Source: Byssovorax sp. (lineage in GTDB: Bacteria; Myxococcota_A; Polyangia; Polyangiales; Polyangiaceae). Taken from it: DNA of 64,000 nucleotides. Position numbers and translations under genes: made by a program. Positions 9,870 to 20,200 of this stretch are shown here, one piece after another. How positions within the stretch are numbered: position 1 is the stretch's first letter; every line of letters starts with the position of its first letter. Below the pieces are notes generated by a model, which had not been told where the DNA came from, ran no database searches, and worked only from the letters and a program-made list of their open reading frames with translations. Location: assembly GCA_025362495.1 (NCBI GenBank), contig JANYGI010000126.1:32001-96000 (forward strand), written 5' to 3'.

Positions 9870-9945
9870 GCGGCAGCTCGCTCCGGCCCGTGCGTGAGGA
9901 AGAGCGCCCCTTTACGCTGCGGGCCCAGGGGACCAAGACCTGCTC

Positions 9946-10329
9946 ATGACGCTGTCTCGCCCCCGCTCGTTCGTGGTATTTGCCGCCCTCTCCGCGCTCG
10001 TCCCTGCTTGCGGGATGACGACGCCCGAGGCCGCGCGCCAGCCGCCCGACGGCTCCACGACGGTGTCAATCGCGTCCGCCGCTGACATCCCGCCGGCTCC
10101 GTCGGCGCCGACGGGCGAGCTCGTCATGAGTCAGGATCTCTGTCAATCCGACGCGGACTGCAGCCCCGCCGCGTGTTGCCACGCCTCGGCGTGCATGAGC
10201 CGAGACAGGGCCAAGCCGTGCAATGTGATGTGCACGCAGATGTGCCAGCCCGGCACGATCGACTGCGGAGGGACCTGCCTTTGCCAGGCCGGGCGCTGCG
10301 CGGCGAGGCTGGGAAACGGCGGCAAATAG
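9946..10329 (+). CDS. Small Cys-rich lipoprotein
   Basis: 127 residues. Signal peptide with lipobox LVPACG (Cys at about 22), then a low-complexity linker, then a compact Cys-rich region from about residue 65 (CQSDADCSPAACCHASAC, CNVMCTQMC, CGGTCLCQAGRC), presumably disulphide-bonded. Outer-membrane or periplasmic anchoring is expected. It is intact, unlike the genes on either side. No enzymatic motif; function unknown. Confidence 0.75.
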   Translation: MTLSRPRSFVVFAALSALVPACGMTTPEAARQPPDGSTTVSIASAADIPPAPSAPTGELVMSQDLCQSDADCSPAACCHASACMSRDRAKPCNVMCTQMCQPGTIDCGGTCLCQAGRCAARLGNGGK

Positions 10330-10397
10330 TGCCGCGTCCCGGGTTCGCGCAGGCTTCGTAAGCGCGCTCGTGGCCCCCTCGTGCGAGGGTTGGCCGC

Positions 10398-11859
10398 ATG
10401 ATGCTCCGCTCCACAATCGCGCTCCTGGCCGCGGGTACTCTGGCGCTCGGCACTCTCCACTGCGGCGGAGAGTCTCCTGGAAGCGGCGGCGCGACGAGCT
10501 CGACCGGCGCGTCGGGCGGCGCCGCGCCCGCGGGCTCGGGAGGCGGGATGGCGGCTGATCCGTGCTCGCCGGCGCCCGCGAAGGCTCCCGCCGCGCCCTC
10601 GTCGCTCGTGGCCGAGAGCGTGACTTCCTACGAGGTCGCGCTCACCTGGGCGCCGTCGCTCGATCCTGCGGTGAAGCATTATCGGGTCCTTCGCGGCGCG
10701 GCTCAGGTCGGGCTCGTCGATGCGCCTCGCTTCGCGCATCGCCCCGTCGTCCCCGGCGAGACGTACGTTTACACGGTCACGGCGCTGGGCGCGGACGGCG
10801 CCGAGAGCCTCCCGACGAGCGAGTCAGCGTGACGATTCCAGCCCAGTTGAAGGGGCCAATCGACGCACTGGCTCCCGGGAGCTGGTACGAAGTACCGGGC
10901 TCGAAGCTCTCCGACACCGCCCTCACCGCCAAGGATTATCCGTGGCTCGGCCAGGGCGAGGGGCTGAGCGGGCTCATGAACGACTGGTCGAGCGGAGCGC
11001 TCGATACGCAGCGCTACGGCTTCGATCTCCGCAAGCTCGGCTGGGCGCGCCTGACCGATCCCGATCCGCTGTCCGCGCCCGGGGCGGAGTGCCCCGACAA
11101 GTCGCTCGGCGTCCCCTGCGCGACGCAGACCTACGATGGCCTGGAGTACCTGCCGCCGCCGTTCGATCGCTTCCTCGTGGTGGGGTGGGACGGGTGGCCG
11201 CAAACGACGCTCGATCTCGACACCAACTCCTGCGCAACGTCACATGCGAGGCGGCGTGGAGCGTGGAGGAAGGGTCGATTGCCACGGTGAGCGGCGCCTC
11301 GCTCGACGGGCTCGCGATCGGATCGACCGTGGTCCACGCGCACCTCGCGACGTCCGACGCCAAGGCTTCGATTACCGTCGTGCCCGACGCGACTGCCCAG
11401 CTCATCGCCCTGAATTTCCAGCCGGCCGAGCCGCCGCTGGTGAAGGGTTGGGCGGTCGCCGACGGCGCACCGTTCGACGCCGCGCGCGGCTGGGGCTGGG
11501 AAGGCACCGCCGATCTCGCGACCCGCGACGATCGTTCGGGCGTGAACGATCTCCGGCTCGGCAGCTTCGTGGTGACCTCGAAGGGGCAGTTCCACCTGCA
11601 GGTGCCGGACGGGAGCTATCAAGTCGCCGCCGGGCTGGGCGACAACACCTTCGGCTCGGGGCTCCATCGTCTGGAGATCGCGGGAGCGGGGATCGTCTAC
11701 AACGTGGGTGGCGGCAACACGGCCGGCGTGGTGATCGCCGAGGCGAAGGGCGGCGCCGGGCTGGTGTTCGACGTCGTGGGGACCCTCGATTGGTTGGCCG
11801 TGATGCCCGTCAACGGGATGAGCTTCGACGCGGCGCTGGCCGCGGCGAAGAGCTGGTAG
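10398..11859 (+). pseudogene. Decayed multidomain lipoprotein: FnIII, Kelch-like, Ig-like and sugar-binding-like parts
   Basis: The protein is read in three frames. Part 1 (10398 to about 10825) has a lipobox (GTLHCGG), a Gly/Ser/Ala linker and a fibronectin III domain (PAAPSSLVAESVTSYEVALTW). Part 2 (about 10830-11210) continues with VSVTIPAQL and a Kelch/galactose-oxidase-like start (GSWYEVPGSKLSD). Compared with its downstream paralogue it lacks about 18 residues around the GGGHND motif. Part 3 (about 11225-11859) holds an Ig-like segment (CEAAWSVEEGSIATVSG) and a beta-sandwich with GWGWEGTADLATRDD like the N-terminal domains of some pectin-active enzymes. At least two frame changes and one internal deletion are visible. 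A former secreted carbohydrate-binding protein is inferred. Confidence 0.65.
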
Positions 11860-11888
11860 TCGGTGCGGTGAGCTTTCTGGAGGTCGAC

Positions 11889-12705
11889 TTGAACAGCGTA
11901 TATCGTTTCGTGGCAGCGCCGGTGGTGCTGGGCGCTCTCGCTCTGCCTGCGGTGGAGCCGGCGGCAGCGGCAGCAGCAGTGGTAGCGGAGGGAGCGGCGG
12001 AACCGGTGGAGCTGCGGCCCAGAGCGGGACCGCGACGGGGACGGGCGGGACGGCGATGGCCACCGCGACGAGCACCGGTGTGGGCGGGAGCAGCGGAGTC
12101 GTTCCGGGCCCCGTGGACGCCGTGATCGCCCTGATGCCGCCCGACTCGTGGAAAGAGCTGCCGGCCACGCCGATGGCCGACGTCTGCCCGACGCCGACTG
12201 ACCACTACGCGTGCGGCGCCGTCATGATCGCCTGGAGCGGAGGGGCCTACGACTCGTCCCGCGATCGCTTGGTCGTCTTCGGCGGGGGCCACAATGATTC
12301 GTGGTTCAACAACGTGTTCACGTTCGACCTCGCCAGCATGGCGTGGAAGCGGTGGACCGAGATGTCCAATGGTCTCACCGGCGATACGGTGCCGGAGATC
12401 TTTCGCGACAAGCGGATCGAGACGTGCGGGCTCTATCCGAGCGGGGCGACGCTCGATATTCCTGATGCCTGGCTCACCGCGACAGGCTATTTGATGCCCG
12501 GCAAATGCGACGATCCGAGAGCTTTCTCGATCCGACGACCTGGCACTGGACGACCACGGCGCCCACCGGCGACGATCCGGGCGCCGGGGCGAGCAATGGC
12601 ACGTACGTCCGCTTTCGCTACAGCAGCGCGCGCGGGGTCTTCATGGTCGTCAACAGCACCACGACCAACGTGTTTCTGTACAAGCCGCCGGTCGCCGCGC
12701 CCTGA
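11889..12705 (+). pseudogene. Decayed Kelch-like lipoprotein, paralogue of the preceding gene
   Basis: A TTG start at 11889 follows a strong GGAGGT site and begins a signal sequence (RFVAAPVVLGALAL). The lipobox cysteine and Gly/Ser linker (CGGAGGSGSSSGSGG) are in another frame, so there is an indel near 11945. The body (DSWKELPATPMAD, AWSGGAYDSSRDRLVVFGGGHNDSW) is a Kelch/galactose-oxidase-like propeller. A second shift or deletion near 12515 moves to the frame of FLDPTTWHWTTTAPTGDD, ending at 12705. The product would be about one propeller portion long, shorter than an intact family member. Function inferred only as a secreted surface protein. Confidence 0.65.
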
Positions 12706-12723
12706 GGGAGCATGGGAGTCTGG

Positions 12724-13036
12724 AGGCTTGTGTCGCAAGCGGGATTCCATGCGGCGGGCACGGAGGCCCGCCCCACACCGGAGGGGACCCGGACCGGAGC
12801 CAATCCACTGAGCTTGAAACACGGGAGCTGAGCTCGATCAAATCAGCTCAGCTCAACCCAGCTCAGCTCAGCTCAGCTCAGCTCAGCTCAGCTCAGCTCA
12901 GCTCAGCTCAGCTCAGCTCAAGCCAACTCAACTCAGTTGAGCTCAGCTCAAGCCAGCTCAGCTCAAGCCAGCTCAGGTCTGATGTGGGGCGGGCCTCCGT
13001 GCCCGCCACATGGAGTCCCGCTTGCCACACAGACCT
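12724..13036. repeat. 54-bp inverted repeats with internal hairpins, enclosing a pentanucleotide array
   Basis: The arms 12724-12777 and 12983-13036 are inverted copies matching at 49 of 54 positions. Each contains a GC hairpin, GGCGGGC ACGGAG GCCCGCC (12753-12772; reverse copy 12988-13007). The 205 bases between the arms carry the CAGCT/GCTCA array. A third copy of the hairpin lies at 47289-47308. The structure resembles REP/MITE-type non-autonomous elements; no transposase or target duplication was recognised. It separates the convergent ends of a broken lipoprotein gene and the DUF1552 gene and could act as a terminator in both directions. Confidence 0.75.
12829..12976. repeat. GCTCA pentanucleotide array
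   Basis: Twelve perfect GCTCA units run from 12861 to 12920, flanked on both sides by degenerate units (for example CAACC, AAGCC, CAACT). The overall tract is about 148 bases and occupies most of the space between the inverted repeats. GAGCTC/AGCT symmetry means both strands can form many small hairpins. It does not encode a protein. Confidence 0.9.
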
Positions 13037-13055
13037 TTTCGGCCCGGTTTCTTGA

Positions 13056-14399
13056 TCAGCCGGTGAGGCCGCTGAGGGGGCCGGTGCAGTAGGCCGGGTT
13101 GCCGAACGTGTCGACCGGCACGTCCATGGCCTGGCAGAGGGAGACCAGGAGGTTGTTGTGGGGATCGCCCTTGTAGTCGAGGTAGCGACCCGTCTTGAAG
13201 GCGCCGCCGCAGCTACCCGCGAGCAGGTAGCGCATGTCGTTGTGCGAGTGGGCGTTGCCGACCGCGAGCTCGTTGCACCAGAGGATGGTGGTGTTGTCGA
13301 ACATCGTGCCGGAGCCCTCGTGGATGGTCTTCATCTTGGCGATCAGATAGGCCAGCTGCTTCGCGTAGAAGGCGTCGATCTTGATGAGCGCGGCCTGCGA
13401 CGTCTGGTCGTCGGTCGGGTGGTGGGAGAGCTCGTGGTGACCTTCGGAGAGGCCGAACTGGCTGAAGGTGGTGTTGCCGACGCTCGTCGTCCACTGGAGG
13501 CTGGCGACGCGGGTGATGTCGCAGGCCATGGCCTGGACCATCAAGTCCATCTGGAGCTGGCCGACCTTCTCGTGATTGGCCTCGTCGTAGACGTCGCCGA
13601 TGTCGCCCAGGGCCGGGGGGAGCGAGCAGTCGCCGCCGATCGTCACCATCGTGTCGAGGTGCTTGTTGATGCCATCGAGCGAGCTGAGGTGCTGCTCGAG
13701 CTTGGCGCGGTCGCCGGCGCCGAGCTTGCCTTGTAGCTTCTTCGCGTCGCCCATCACCGAGGAGAGGACGAGGTGACGCTCGGCCGCGAGCCGCTTGGCG
13801 CCGGCCGGATCGGCGTTGAAATCGCCGAAGATGCGCGTGTACGCCTTCTTGGGATCGTCGACCGGGGGCATCGGGCTGCCCGGGGCCGAGAACGACATGC
13901 GCGACCAGCTGTTGGCCTCGTGGACGCTGACGCCAAACTCCATCGAAGCGAGCTTGGTCTGATTGCCAATCTTCTGCGCGATGGCCTGATCGATCGAGAT
14001 CCCGCCCGCGAAGCCGGCCGCAGGGCAGGTGTCGCAGCCGCCCTTGTCGGGGCCCGTCTGGAGCTCGGTGCCGGTGAGCATCGTCTCCATGCCGCGCTGG
14101 TGATCGTCGCCGGGGCCGTGGTGGGCGGCCTCGTTGTTGATGCCCGTGAGGACGATGAGGTCGTCCTTGTGGGCCTGCAGGGGCTGGAGGATCGGGCCGA
14201 GCGTGAAGTTCGTCTCGCTGCCCGACACCCACGCTCCGGGGATGGTACCGTCGGGGGTGAAGAAGATGACCAGCCGCTTCGGCAGCGGCGCGGCGTAGGC
14301 CTTCGGCCCCATCACCTCGAGCAGCGGAAGCCCGATCGCCGCGCCCGCGAGCCCGCGGAGGAGCGCGCGTCGGTTCAGCATGAATCGCCCTTTAGCCAT
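13056..14399 (-). CDS. DUF1552 secreted protein
   Basis: 447 residues from the ATG at 14399, chosen because AGGGAG lies six bases upstream; further upstream starts lack support. The N-terminus (LNRRALLRGLAGAAIGLPLLE) is a twin-arginine-type signal. The rest matches DUF1552: LVIFFTPDGTIPGAW, GDDHQRG, LQWTTSVGN, CNELAVGNAHSHNDMRYLLAG. These proteins are exported and nearly always found beside DUF1592-type proteins in myxobacteria and planctomycetes, as here. Biochemical role is not established; a relation to the sulfatase/phosphatase-like fold (DUF1501 relatives) has been suggested from sequence. Cotranscription with the upstream DUF1592 gene, about 190 bases away, is likely. Confidence 0.88.
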   Translation of the reverse strand: MAKGRFMLNRRALLRGLAGAAIGLPLLEVMGPKAYAAPLPKRLVIFFTPDGTIPGAWVSGSETNFTLGPILQPLQAHKDDLIVLTGINNEAAHHGPGDDHQRGMETMLTGTELQTGPDKGGCDTCPAAGFAGGISIDQAIAQKIGNQTKLASMEFGVSVHEANSWSRMSFSAPGSPMPPVDDPKKAYTRIFGDFNADPAGAKRLAAERHLVLSSVMGDAKKLQGKLGAGDRAKLEQHLSSLDGINKHLDTMVTIGGDCSLPPALGDIGDVYDEANHEKVGQLQMDLMVQAMACDITRVASLQWTTSVGNTTFSQFGLSEGHHELSHHPTDDQTSQAALIKIDAFYAKQLAYLIAKMKTIHEGSGTMFDNTTILWCNELAVGNAHSHNDMRYLLAGSCGGAFKTGRYLDYKGDPHNNLLVSLCQAMDVPVDTFGNPAYCTGPLSGLTG

Positions 14400-14589
14400 G
14401 TTCATCTCCCTCGGTGCGAAGCTGCCAAGAAGTCCAAGAGGCCCGAACAAAACCGGACCGAGCCGGCCACGGAGCCGCTAGCGCGCCAAGGCGCGAGGAT
14501 GAAGGCGTGCGAATGCACGTCGAATCCGAGCAACGCCGGCGCGCGACGCGGATCCGCCGGCCGGCGACGGGAAGTTTTGTGAGGGGCTC

Positions 14590-16266
14590 TCACTGACCGA
14601 CCGTGACAGGCTTCCTGTAGAGGAAGGCATCCGTCTGCGTCAGGCCGATGAGGAGCGCCTTCACGTCGTATTTGGCGGAGGCGAACGTGGTGCGGAGCTG
14701 CTGGATCGTGCAGCTGTCTTCCATGGTCGTCGTGCGGCCATGGCCGTAGTTGAACCATTGCGTCACGACGCAGGAGCGGACCTCTTCGCTCGTCGCGAGG
14801 CGGGCGGCGAGCTCGACCGCGCCGTGGAACTTGCCGTCGGCGTCCTTGCTGCCGACGATCTCGCCCGAGTCGTCGACGGGCTTGCCGGCCTCCGTCGAGA
14901 TGAACTGGCCGATCGCGTCGTAGCTCTCGAAGCCGAAGCCGATGGGGTCCATCAGCTTGTGGCAGGGGGAACAGGCCATGTCGTTGGAGTGCTGCGAGAA
15001 GCGCTCGCGCGTCGTGGCCTTGGGATCGACCGGCGGCGGAACGGCCTTGACGTTGGCCGGCGGCGGCGAGATCTGCTCGCAGAGCAGGCGCTCGCGCACG
15101 AACTTGCCACGATGCACCGGCGACGTCTGGTCGACGTGGGCGTTGAGCGCGAGGATGCTCGGCTGCGTGAGGAGCCCCGCGCGCTGCTTGGGATCGAGGT
15201 CGACGTGCTGGAACTTGCTCGTCTTCGGCCCGCCGCTGACGCCGTAGAAGGCCGCCGTGTCGGCGTTCATCATCGTGTACGGAGCGCTGAGGAGCGTGCC
15301 GAGATCGCCCGCGCCGTCGAGGACCACGTCGTCGACGAAGGCCAGTGTCTCGTCGTGCCAGGTGGTCTTGAGGGCCGGCGTGAAGATCGGGAATGCCGTC
15401 GCGTCCTTGTCGAGCGTGTCGAGCTTGGAGAGGCCGAGCCACTGCTCGTGGAAGTTCTCGATCACGCCGCGGGCGCGGTCGTCGCCGAGCATGCGGGTGG
15501 CCTGCGCCGAGATCTGCGCCGAGGTGTTGAGCTCGCCGACGTCGGCCGCGTCCATCAGCGTTTTGTCGGGCATCGAGCCCCAGAGCAGGTACGAGAGGCG
15601 CGAGGCCATCTCGTAGTCATCGAGCTTGACGACGCCGGGGGCCGTGGGCTGCGGCATCCCGAACTCGAGACGATAGATGAAGCGCGACGACTGGAGGGCC
15701 GTCTGGATCACGAGCCGGATCGCCGTCGGGTAATCCCACGTGGCGAGGGCCTGGGTGAAGACGCCCGTCAGCAGGGCGCGACCGTCGGTGTCGAGCGGCC
15801 GGCGAAAGGCGCGCTTGCCGAACGACTCGATGAATTGAGCGCCGCACTTCGCCTCGGAAGAGGCCTTGGGGTCGCAGCCGACGAGCTTGGTCAGGTCCTT
15901 CACGGCCGTGGCGGCGATGCCCTCCGAGGCTGTCATGTAGCCTTCGGCGAGGAGCTGGCTGACGACGAGGGTGTTGGCCTGGTTGTCGAAGATCCCCGAC
16001 ACCTCGTCGGCGGGGAACTGCGCCGAGGGGCTCGTCGTGTCGCCGAGCAGCTCGTGGACGGTGTTGTCGTACTCGAAGCGCGTCATCCGGCGGGCGGGGG
16101 AGTCGCCCGGGTGAATCGTCGAGCCGTCGCACACGAGCGGCGCCGTGACCTGGTTGGTCGAGTCGCCGCCCGGGCCGTCGCCGAGGTTGCCTACGCAGGA
16201 TGCAGCTCCGCCGGTCAGGATGACCGCCGGGAGCCAGACCCACCGTTGCCACGTGCTCGTCGCCAT
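14590..16266 (-). CDS. DUF1592 (DUF1587/1592/1588/1585) lipoprotein with c-type-like heme motif
   Basis: 558 residues from the ATG at 16266, preceded by GAGGG. Signal with lipobox GGAASC. Domain order typical of the family: ARRMTRFEYDNTVHELLGD (DUF1587), AFRRPLDTDGRALL and SRLSYLLWGSMPD (DUF1592), SPVHRGKFVRERLLCEQISPPP (DUF1588), then DVKALLIGLTQTDAFLYR (DUF1585). A C-x2-C-H motif (DMACSPCHKLMDP) is present as in homologues and may bind heme or stay structural. Secreted or periplasmic, acting with the DUF1552 partner. Biochemical role unknown. Confidence 0.88.
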   Translation of the reverse strand: MATSTWQRWVWLPAVILTGGAASCVGNLGDGPGGDSTNQVTAPLVCDGSTIHPGDSPARRMTRFEYDNTVHELLGDTTSPSAQFPADEVSGIFDNQANTLVVSQLLAEGYMTASEGIAATAVKDLTKLVGCDPKASSEAKCGAQFIESFGKRAFRRPLDTDGRALLTGVFTQALATWDYPTAIRLVIQTALQSSRFIYRLEFGMPQPTAPGVVKLDDYEMASRLSYLLWGSMPDKTLMDAADVGELNTSAQISAQATRMLGDDRARGVIENFHEQWLGLSKLDTLDKDATAFPIFTPALKTTWHDETLAFVDDVVLDGAGDLGTLLSAPYTMMNADTAAFYGVSGGPKTSKFQHVDLDPKQRAGLLTQPSILALNAHVDQTSPVHRGKFVRERLLCEQISPPPANVKAVPPPVDPKATTRERFSQHSNDMACSPCHKLMDPIGFGFESYDAIGQFISTEAGKPVDDSGEIVGSKDADGKFHGAVELAARLATSEEVRSCVVTQWFNYGHGRTTTMEDSCTIQQLRTTFASAKYDVKALLIGLTQTDAFLYRKPVTVGQ

Positions 16267-16482
16267 GATTGCCCTCGTGTGCGGTCCAGGTGTCCGGGTG
16301 GGGCCCAGATCTGACTTCGCCTGCAACGACGCTATCGAAGACGAGTCCCTCTGGATACTGGCGAATCACCCCGACTGGTCGGCTCGATGTCGATTTCGGG
16401 GCTCCGATGTGTGGATTTCCAGCGGAGGTTCAGCGATTGTGCCGAACAGCTGGATCTGGCCTGATCCTGGGGCTTGAAAGGT

Positions 16483-17220
16483 TCAGTGCTTGGCGGCGAG
16501 ATCGAGCTCCGGGTAGTGCCGGAAGATGCCTTGCTCGTTGAATGGCAAGCGACGCTCCGAGGCCAGGTACGCGGCGATCCGGGGCCGTTCAGTGACTCGA
16601 GTCGCCAGCGCGGTGAGCCGGGGCAGGGTCGGCGCGAGCTTCTTCAGGACGCGCGGGAAGGCGTATTCGAGACCGGACAGAACCTGGAAGAGCGCCAGAT
16701 CGACATACGATGTCGAAGCGCCAATCAGATGACGCTCGCGGCCCTTGGCGCGCTCGAGGATGCCCTCGAAGTAGCCGAGGAACTTCGGCATTCGCTCGGT
16801 CGTGAAGCCGTGGGCCCGCCGGGCGGCCTCGGGCTTCTGATCTTCGTAGTAGAGGCCAGTCGCCACCGGATGATGGGTATCGTGAACCTCGTTGACGAAG
16901 TCAGCCAGGGTGAGCATGAGCTGGTTCGCCGCGAGGCGCGCGCCCTCGTCGTCGGGGACGAGGCCATGGCGCGGAGCGAGGAAGTGGAGGATGTTGGCTG
17001 TCTGGGCGATCGTCAGCGCGCCGCTGACGAGGAACGGGGGAGCGAACGGGGGAATGCCGTGGGCTCCGCCGCCGAGGATTTTCATCATGGCAGCCATGCC
17101 GCCGGGGCCGCGCGCAACGTCGGTGTAGGGCGCGCCCGCCTCCTCGAGCGCGAGGCGGACAAACTCACCGCGGCCCTGGATGCTGGGCCAGTAATAGAGG
17201 TCGTAGGGGGCGTCCGTCAT
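16483..17220 (-). CDS. Glutathione S-transferase family protein
   Basis: 245 residues from the ATG at 17220. The N-terminal thioredoxin-like domain reads YDLYYWPSIQGRGEFVRLALEEAG, where an early Tyr is the usual activating residue and GRGEFVR forms the glutathione pocket; the helical C-terminal domain includes STSYVDLALFQVLSGLEYAFP. It conjugates glutathione or a similar thiol to electrophiles in the cytoplasm; the substrate is unknown. The next gene on the strand begins about 40 bases upstream of the start (stop at 17261), so it may form a tail to that operon. Confidence 0.88.
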   Translation of the reverse strand: MTDAPYDLYYWPSIQGRGEFVRLALEEAGAPYTDVARGPGGMAAMMKILGGGAHGIPPFAPPFLVSGALTIAQTANILHFLAPRHGLVPDDEGARLAANQLMLTLADFVNEVHDTHHPVATGLYYEDQKPEAARRAHGFTTERMPKFLGYFEGILERAKGRERHLIGASTSYVDLALFQVLSGLEYAFPRVLKKLAPTLPRLTALATRVTERPRIAAYLASERRLPFNEQGIFRHYPELDLAAKH

Positions 17221-17260
17221 GCGGCAGAGGGTTTGGCCGTTTCGCCCCGCCGTCAATTCA

Positions 17261-20200
17261 TCATCGCTTGAAGAACTTGCCGAACAGGCCACCACCGTCG
17301 GCGGGGCCGGAGGTGTCGGACTTCGCGGCGGCCGCCCCGCGCTTGCGCATGTCGTGCAAACGCACCTCGCGCACGGCGTCGATGTTCTTCGGGTTGAGCT
17401 CGACGGCCCTCTTGAAGTCGCGCATGGCCTTGTCGTGGCGGCCAGCGCGCTTGAGGAGGACGCCGCGGTAATAAATGGCCCGCTCGTAGCTCGGCTCTTT
17501 GGCGAGGACGCCGTCGAGCAGATGGATGAGATCGTCGAAGTGGGGGCTCGTCATCCCCTCGCGCATGCCCGGCGGATCGCCGCGGCGCTGGGCCTGGATC
17601 CACACCAGGAGCGCGAGGTACTCGGGCTGCTCGGGATCGGCGCGGACGCAGGCCGTGGCGAGGTGCTCGGCGCCGGCGAGATCGTTCTTCTTCAGGAGGA
17701 TCTCGGCCTTCTGGAACTCCATCGCGGCGTCGACGACGCGGGCGATCTTCTCGTCGTCGTCGTGGGCGGCGCCGCCGCCGGCCTGGAGGCGCTCGAGGTA
17801 CTCTTTGCGCTTGGTGGCGTCGTTGAGCGTCTGGAAGGCGTCGCTGATGCGGGCGAAGACGCGGGCGACGAGGGGCTTGACCTCGGCGAGCTCGGGCGGG
17901 ACGCGATCGGGGTGCCACGTCTTGGCGAGGGCGAAGTAGGCGTTGCGGATCTGATCGGGCGGTGTTTCGCGCGTGAGGCCGAGGATCTGGAACAGGTCTT
18001 CGCTGTCGATCGACGCCATGCGCCGCTCGATCTCGGCGCGACGCGCGGCGTGCTCGGGGCGAACGGCGCCGGGCGAGGTCGCGGTGATCGGCGCGGAGGG
18101 CGTCATCGGCGGGGGCGTGATCGGGCTCGCCGTGATCGACGGAGGCGGCGGTGTCGCCGCCGGGGCGCGGACCGAGGGCGGCTCGGGCGTGCGCGAGTAG
18201 GCGCCCGGGCTCGGCGGCGATCGGCTCGCGCCGCGCACGGACGAAGGATCCACGGGCTCGCGCGTGGACGCGGGCTCGACGTCGGGCACGTCGGTCGTCG
18301 GATCGAAGCCGGGCGTGGGCATCGAGACGCGCGGGAGCTTGGTGGTCGGGCGCGACGCCGGCGGACCGTCGAGCAGCGAGCCCGGGAGCGCTCCGAAGGG
18401 CAGGGGCCGTCGCGGCGGCGGCATGCGCGCCGGCGCCGGCTCGGGCGTCGGGACGGGCGTGCGCGGCGGCTCGACGATCTGCGGCGGCGGCGAGGCCGGA
18501 CCTGTCACGCGCGCCATGCGCGTCGTCGGGCGCGCGGCGGGCGGATCGAGCGAAACGCGGGGCGGGACCGGCGTTTCGATGCGCGGAGGATCGCCGGTGC
18601 GGTTGCGGGCGGAGGCCCCGGGCGGCGGCGGCGGCATGTTGCTGGGGACCTCGCTCGTGAGCGTGCCGGTGCGCTTGCGCGGCGGAGGAACCGTCGGCGC
18701 GGAGGCGCGCGCAGAGCCGGGATTCGGCGTGGCCTGCGGCGGCGCGGGCGTGGCGGCGGGCTGCTCGCGGATCGCGACCTGCGCGGCCTCGATCACCGCG
18801 GGGCGATCGCGGTTGATGCCGACCGGAGCGCGGCTGCCGGGCACCCCGAGATCGAGGTAGCGCGTGATCGCCAGGGCGTAGATCGTCAGGCGCACGACGC
18901 GCTCTTGCGCGACGCCGGCGTCGAGGATCTCGGCGAGCGTCATCCGGCGCGCGCGCAGGAGATCGACCACGCTGCGCTCGTCGCGCTGGAGCTGGAGGCG
19001 GCGGAGCTCGGCGTCGATGTGGAGCGCGAGGGGCCGGCCCGCGATGCGGAGGAGCGTCGCGTCGACCATCGGGTCGCTCGCGCGGAGGCGGACGCCGGCC
19101 ATGATCGCCGCGAGCGGCTCGCACGGGGTGAGCTCGGGGCCGCCGTAGCTCGTGAGCAGGTTGGTGTTCTTGTAGTAGGCGTAGCGCGTCTCGGGCGGGA
19201 GCTCGAAGAGGTACGTCGTCTTGCGCATCACCTGGAGGCGGAGCGCGTCGATGATCTTCTCGCGATCGAGCAGGCCCTTCATCACGAGGTGGCGCCCGTG
19301 GAGGATCTGCTTCTTCGAGATCTCCATCAGCGTGCCGCGGAGCGTGGGCTCGTCGAGCAGGCCCATCTCGAGGAGGACGCGATCGAGCGGCGCGACCGTG
19401 GTCCCGGTGCGGACCTTCGCGGGCCCGCCGTCGTGGAAGTAGATCGCGTGCGCGAGCCCGTCGGGAGCCTGGAACACCGTCGTCCCGGTGAGGCGCTGAT
19501 CGAGCATGTAGATCAGCAGGTGCGCGAGCGGCGTCTTGTTGAAGGTGCCCTCCGCCGTCGGCGGCGGCAGCGGCGCTTCGACCAGCGGCGCGGGGAGGCT
19601 CGACGCGCGCTCGCCGGCGATGAGGTTCTCTTGCTCCTCCCACGAGACGGAGCGCGTGCTCTGGCTCTCGTCGACGCCGTCGTCGTCGGGCTCGTCGACG
19701 TAGTGCGGCAGATCGATCGCCGAGGGCTGCCGCGGCGGCGGCGGCGCGTGCATCACCTGGACGTCGATCGGACGCTTGGGCGCGGCGGGCATCGTCGAGT
19801 CGCGGCGCGCGTACTGCGACTCGAGGGTCGGGATCCACGGCGAGCGCGGGCCCGGCGTCTGGAGGATGTTGATCGACGAGGGCGGCGGCGTGGCCGGCGC
19901 GATCGACGGCGAGGGCGAGCGCTGCTCTTTTCCGCTGCTGCCGAGCATCATGCTCGGGGCGCCCGCCTCGGCGATCGGGGCGTACGTGGCGGCGAAATCG
20001 CGCAGCGACGCGGCGTTGGGATCGTCGCCCGTGGCGACCACGCGGCGCACGTGGCGCGCGGGCTCGCCCCGGCGCTTCTGCGCGAGATCGACCTCGATCG
20101 GCCGAGCGAGCCAGCCCCCCGAGGCGTCGAGGACGACGCGCACGCGCGGCTGCGAGTAGAGCGAAGGGCTCTCCGGCGTGTGGACGACGAGCGCCGTCTC

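Noticed and set aside
12829-12976. CRISPR array
   Set aside because: The unit is five bases with no unique spacers and no cas genes; it is a microsatellite.
12720-13040. Insertion sequence between the inverted repeats
   Set aside because: No open frame or transposase remnant within 205 bases, and no clear target duplication.
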